A stretch of DNA of 33,917 nt, taken from positions 1 to 33,917 of the IMG/VR virus record IMGVR_UViG_3300031711_000016. One strand, 5' to 3'. Under the pieces are notes generated by a model that saw only the letters and a program-made list of their open reading frames with translations, was not told the origin of the DNA and did not search any database. The translations under genes were made by a program, and so were the position numbers. Below, piece after piece: positions 31,273-33,917 of this stretch. Within the stretch, counting starts at the first letter, position 1. The number at the start of each line of letters is the position of its first letter. Origin of the DNA: a virus.

Positions 31273-31884
31273 ATGGATCGCTTCTCACAGCTGCTCGACA
31301 TCTGGAACACCGGCCGCGAAGCGGAAGCAGAAGACCTGCCGACGCTTGATGATCTGCGTGCGGAGAAGTGCGATTTTCTGGTTAACGCCGTCCTGGGCAG
31401 AACGAATGCGCTTTGTCTGTTTTGCGCGATGTGCTGCGGTCGAAGCGATGTGATTTGGGTGCACGACGCTCGGGTCGAACACGCCACCCTTGTGGATGCG
31501 GACCGTTTCGCGATGGCCGCGATGCGCTGCATTTATCCACCGCACTGGGCCTATTGGACAGGCGATTACCGCGAGTTTCTTGCGCAGGCCGAGGCAGGCG
31601 GTTTTGATCTTGTTGTCGCCGATCAGCCACACGTTTTCGGGTCTGACGTAGCGCTCGATTGGCTGCCTCACATCGCCAAACTCGCCGCACCACGCTTCCG
31701 GTTCATCGCAAACTATTGGCCCGAAACCGTGGAAAATTTGGGGGCCGCGCCAGATGATATGGCCGGCCTATCGAGCGCGCTGAGCGAGCGCGTCGGGCTA
31801 ACGGCTCATTTCCGCGAAATGCTCTACCGCGGGCGGGTTGAGAAGGTCGATCTGTATTGGGCTGTCATCGACATTGAGGCTTAG
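31273..31884 (+). CDS. Methyltransferase-like protein on the opposite strand, 203 aa
   Basis: I chose ATG 31273; a TTG twelve codons upstream is possible, and neither has a clear ribosome binding site, so leaderless translation is possible. The order of elements resembles a class I SAM-dependent methyltransferase: acidic strand end TLVDAD, then TGDYREFL, then FDLVVADQPH, a position where such enzymes have a catalytic D/NPP-like motif. A glycine-rich SAM loop is not obvious (VLGRTNALCLFCAMCCGRS), so it may be degenerate or another Rossmann-type protein. It is the only clear rightward gene between early and late leftward runs. Confidence 0.6.
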   Translation: MDRFSQLLDIWNTGREAEAEDLPTLDDLRAEKCDFLVNAVLGRTNALCLFCAMCCGRSDVIWVHDARVEHATLVDADRFAMAAMRCIYPPHWAYWTGDYREFLAQAEAGGFDLVVADQPHVFGSDVALDWLPHIAKLAAPRFRFIANYWPETVENLGAAPDDMAGLSSALSERVGLTAHFREMLYRGRVEKVDLYWAVIDIEA

Positions 31885-31959
31885 GCTTAGCGCGTTCAGC
31901 CGACAATGATTTGATGATGCTCCCTTCTTGCGCATCGGCGGCCCGCTGTCAACCACATT

Positions 31960-32448
31960 CTACCGTCCGTAGTGCTCCGCCAACATATCGAGACCCGCCT
32001 TAAACACGCCCATCATCTCTTTACGGCTCCGGCCCATGTACTTCGACAGAGCCTCGACCGTAATCTCGCCGCCGTGGTCGTAGCCCAGAACCACGGGGAG
32101 CACGATCGGCGATATAACCTTACCCAGCGCTTGCACGGCATGCTGATAAGCAGCCGTCGCATCGATTTGCGCCACACTATACCCCGGCACCCCACCGCCC
32201 GCACCGGATCGCCCGCTATCGTTGACGCCGCAAATCCCGAACTCGTAATCCCGCCGCAGCCTTGTAGCCGCTTCGTACTGCTCCGAGGTGATCAGGTCGC
32301 GCGCAAGATAGCGCTCGATCGGCGGCTGCACGCGGCGCACACGGATTCCAGCTCGAGCCGGTTCATTCTCTGTGTCGGGCGCGAATTGCTCAACCAGATC
32401 GCCGTGATATTCACGCGTCCCCGCATTCTCCGTCGTAGTAACCATCAC
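31960..32448 (-). CDS. DUF6456-like putative regulator, 162 aa
   Basis: The GTG start at 32448 overlaps the previous stop (GTGA). The C-terminal 105 residues resemble the DUF6456-type domain of alphaproteobacterial regulators: YEAATRLRRDYE, then a Gly/Ser-rich loop, an Ala/Gln helix and a final HTH-like SKYMGRSRKEMMGVFKAGLD. It closes the early gene run before the late genes, where phages often keep a late-gene activator or antiterminator. That function is inference from position. Confidence 0.6.
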   Translation of the reverse strand: MMVTTTENAGTREYHGDLVEQFAPDTENEPARAGIRVRRVQPPIERYLARDLITSEQYEAATRLRRDYEFGICGVNDSGRSGAGGGVPGYSVAQIDATAAYQHAVQALGKVISPIVLPVVLGYDHGGEITVEALSKYMGRSRKEMMGVFKAGLDMLAEHYGR

Positions 32449-32591
32449 TTACGCTCCACCACAATCAACCCAGCCTTCGCCCACTCCGCGATATCGCTGT
32501 TCCGGCAGACCCCAAGCCCGACGCCGGCGACGATATCGCGGGGTGACAGCGTGCCGGGGAGCGGGCTGGCGGTGAGTAGGGTATCGGACAT
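32445..32591 (-). CDS. Small hypothetical protein, 48 aa
   Basis: The ATG at 32591 gives a 48-residue protein with a compact hydrophobic core (SPRDIVAGVGLGVCRNSDIA) and a short basic end. Its stop overlaps the GTG of the next gene and it starts 4 nt after the previous stop, so it is part of the early operon. The open frame upstream to 32675 is a shadow. Function is unknown. Confidence 0.55.
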   Translation of the reverse strand: MSDTLLTASPLPGTLSPRDIVAGVGLGVCRNSDIAEWAKAGLIVVERK

Positions 32592-32595
32592 CGGA

Positions 32596-32856
32596 TCATT
32601 CCAGCCTTTGCCAGTTGAGGAATTCGACCGATCCGTCATCGGCCTTGCGATAGGTCGGCATGATGAGCGGTGCAATCTCGCCTTCCGTCACTTCGGGAAG
32701 TTCGGCGCCCTCGACCAAGACGGTGATGTTCTCGCCATAAACTTCCGGGGCGACGCGGATGCCGCGGACTTTCCAATCGGCAGACAAGCGAAGCATCTCT
32801 GCCAGCAGTTCGCCCGAGACAATGAAGCGCGCGCCGTGTCGAACGCCGCTCATCAC
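32596..32856 (-). CDS. Hypothetical early protein, 86 aa
   Basis: GTG 32856 and ATG 32853 both overlap the stop of the HU gene, so coupling holds either way. The small alpha/beta protein contains FIVSGELLAEMLRLSADWKV and a beta-rich second half ending VEFLNWQRLE. I do not recognise a family. Its place between the HU-like gene and the regulator suggests an early or DNA-metabolism role. Confidence 0.55.
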   Translation of the reverse strand: MMSGVRHGARFIVSGELLAEMLRLSADWKVRGIRVAPEVYGENITVLVEGAELPEVTEGEIAPLIMPTYRKADDGSVEFLNWQRLE

Positions 32857-33134
32857 CCGTTCACCGTTGCCGCCAGCCTCCGCGCCACCCGAAACCGCAC
32901 CTTGCGGCCAGCCGCAATCTCGATCGCCTCGCCGGTCCGCGGGTTCCTGCCGGTACTCGCCTTCCGCTCGGCGACGGCGAATATCCCGAAGCCGTGAAGG
33001 CGGACCTCGTGCCCGTTGCGCAGGGCGATGGCAATCGCGTCAAGCACATCAGCGACTAAGCCCTCGGCTTTGGCTTGCGACAGGTCATGTGCCAGCGCGA
33101 GACGAGTGGCGATGTCGGATTTGGTGGTGGTCAT
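32853..33134 (-). CDS. HU/IHF-family DNA-binding protein, 93 aa
   Basis: The full HU fold is present: N-terminal helices (KSDIATRLALAHDLSQAKAE), the strand with HEVRLHGFGIFAV, the DNA-intercalating arm GRNPRTGEAI (about residues 62-71) and the closing VRFRVARRL. It would bend and coat phage DNA in the cytoplasm and could help replication or packaging. The ATG at 33134 is supported by GAGGAG. Reading further upstream gives an Arg-rich extension without coding character. Confidence 0.92.
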   Translation of the reverse strand: MTTTKSDIATRLALAHDLSQAKAEGLVADVLDAIAIALRNGHEVRLHGFGIFAVAERKASTGRNPRTGEAIEIAAGRKVRFRVARRLAATVNG

Positions 33135-33166
33135 GGTTGGCTCCTCGGTTGTGAAGGGTCGCGGGC

Positions 33167-33727
33167 CTATTCGGCCGCCTCGGCCGCCGCCTCGGCGGCG
33201 CCGGGTTCGTCGGCATACCGCTCGACCAGCGAAATTATCTCCGCGCCAGGCCACAGCGCCTTTGCCTTTGCCACAGCGCCGACGCACTGCAGGCCGGCGA
33301 CGAGCGCCGCGACCTCATCGGGGGTCAGCCAGATTGCCCGGTCGCCGTGAAGGTCCCTGACCCGCGTCTCAGCGGCTCGTTGCGGCCCAATGGCGACCAT
33401 CACGCCGCCCGATTGCCCGAGGAGGTACGCGTCGTCCTCCAGCGCCGCTCGCTCGGCCGCCGCGACGGCAGCGGCCCATCCGCGACACATAGCGGCGCCG
33501 TGTTCGGACACATCAGCGTCCTGGCCGCATACCAGTGCTTCGTGGAAAAGGGAGATTTGGTCTTCGACGGCTTCGGCGAGCGGCATATCCACTCTCCGCA
33601 ACGCCCGCAGCGTCCAGCGGGACTCGAACGCAGCCGCAGCAGCCGAAACGCGGCGCAGCATTTCCTCGGCGACAGAGCCACGCGAGGAGGCCGGGCGCGT
33701 CAACCGAGTTGCTGGCAACGTGCTCAT
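33167..33727 (-). CDS. Hypothetical protein, 186 aa
   Basis: A mostly helical, Ala-rich protein with an Arg-containing N-terminus, a central segment DQISLFHEALVCGQDADV, and a low-complexity Ala-Glu tail (AEAAAEAAE) encoded by a GGCCGCC-type repeat. Its start overlaps the stop of the partial nuclease-like gene (ATGA), so it belongs to the same early operon. I do not recognise a function. The tail could vary by slippage. Confidence 0.55.
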   Translation of the reverse strand: MSTLPATRLTRPASSRGSVAEEMLRRVSAAAAAFESRWTLRALRRVDMPLAEAVEDQISLFHEALVCGQDADVSEHGAAMCRGWAAAVAAAERAALEDDAYLLGQSGGVMVAIGPQRAAETRVRDLHGDRAIWLTPDEVAALVAGLQCVGAVAKAKALWPGAEIISLVERYADEPGAAEAAAEAAE

Positions 33728-33915
33728 TCCACATCACCCCGAAAAACGACTGCGATCCCGGCTCGTTTAAAGGTTTCAATAAACTGCTCTCGCGTCGCCC
33801 CGATCCCCGCATACTCACCGACAAACAAGATCGGCCGCCCCCGAGAACGCGTTCCACGCATCTGCCTCAAAACAGCAGGATAGTCATCACCAATCGAAGG
33901 TTTTATTTCGATCCA
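33724..33915 (-). CDS. C-terminal part of a possible PDDEXK-type nuclease, cut by window edge
   Basis: Sixty-three residues end at the TGA at 33724-33726. The visible start WIEIKPSIGDDYPAVLRQM has an E-x-K pair on a strand followed by a helix, the second half of a PDDEXK active site, and then a strand ILFVGEY and a final helix/strand. This would suit an early phage DNA endonuclease, but the first half with the upstream Asp lies outside the window. The frame is open to the window edge. Confidence 0.5.
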   Translation of the reverse strand, partial: WIEIKPSIGDDYPAVLRQMRGTRSRGRPILFVGEYAGIGATREQFIETFKRAGIAVVFRGDVE

Positions 33916-33917
33916 GA

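Noticed and set aside
31224-31532. A leftward 102-codon frame upstream of the small terminase
   Set aside because: It is Ser/Arg-rich without domain features and lies opposite the more natural methyltransferase-like plus-strand protein.
33135-33287. N-terminal extension of the HU-like protein by about 51 codons
   Set aside because: The extension is Arg/Gly-rich without coding character, while the ATG at 33134 has a strong GAGGAG site and gives a standard HU length.
1-33917. A diversity-generating retroelement, suggested by the BPP-1-like gene order
   Set aside because: No reverse transcriptase frame is present, and no template/variable repeat pair was noticed near the fibre genes.
1-33917. 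Integrase, attachment sites, tRNA genes or CRISPR arrays
   Set aside because: No tyrosine or serine recombinase, no cloverleaf sequence and no regularly spaced repeats were seen on either strand.

Overview
The window is a contiguous piece of a tailed-phage genome or prophage with a short-tailed (podovirus) virion plan. Its host is probably an alphaproteobacterium, possibly of the Bradyrhizobium/Hyphomicrobiales type. That host guess rests on high GC, codon use and familiar small accessory genes, and no marker gene proves it. No integrase, attachment site, tRNA, rRNA, CRISPR array or host housekeeping gene is visible, so prophage and free phage cannot be told apart here.

Almost everything is read leftward from the right end. 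At the right end (33917 to about 31960) is an early/regulatory run: a cut-off possible EXK-type nuclease, a hypothetical protein, an HU-like DNA-binding protein, two small proteins and a DUF6456-like putative regulator. A lone rightward gene with a methyltransferase-like layout (31273-31884) separates this from the late genes. The late run starts with the small terminase subunit and two small coupled genes. It then carries an unexpected insert, an 845-residue tailspike-like protein plus an 88-residue protein, both with Sec signal peptides. After that come the large terminase subunit, small head genes, the T7-type portal, a Bbp19-like protein, scaffold, major capsid protein, a probable decoration protein, a very large tail tubular A-like protein made of four tandem repeats, tail tubular B, a GNAT-fold gp13-like protein and four internal/ejection proteins, one with a lysozyme-like domain and one with a DdrB-type ParB-like domain.

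Downstream (5885 to 3571) is a second block of signal-peptide-bearing proteins: an accessory virion-like protein, a tail-fibre-like protein and small secreted or membrane proteins. The lysis region follows (XhlA-like protein, GH25 endolysin, holin-like protein, lipoprotein). The left edge (1-1016) holds short rightward genes that converge on the late run.

The late genes are tightly packed, with many 1-4 nt stop/start overlaps that suggest translational coupling. Terminator-like hairpins punctuate the capsid region: one inside the first codons of the scaffold gene, and a near-identical pair flanking the putative decoration gene. The most unusual feature is the repeated association of virion-type fibre proteins with Sec signal peptides and small secreted helical partners. 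Podovirus virions are normally assembled in the cytoplasm, so these proteins should not need export.
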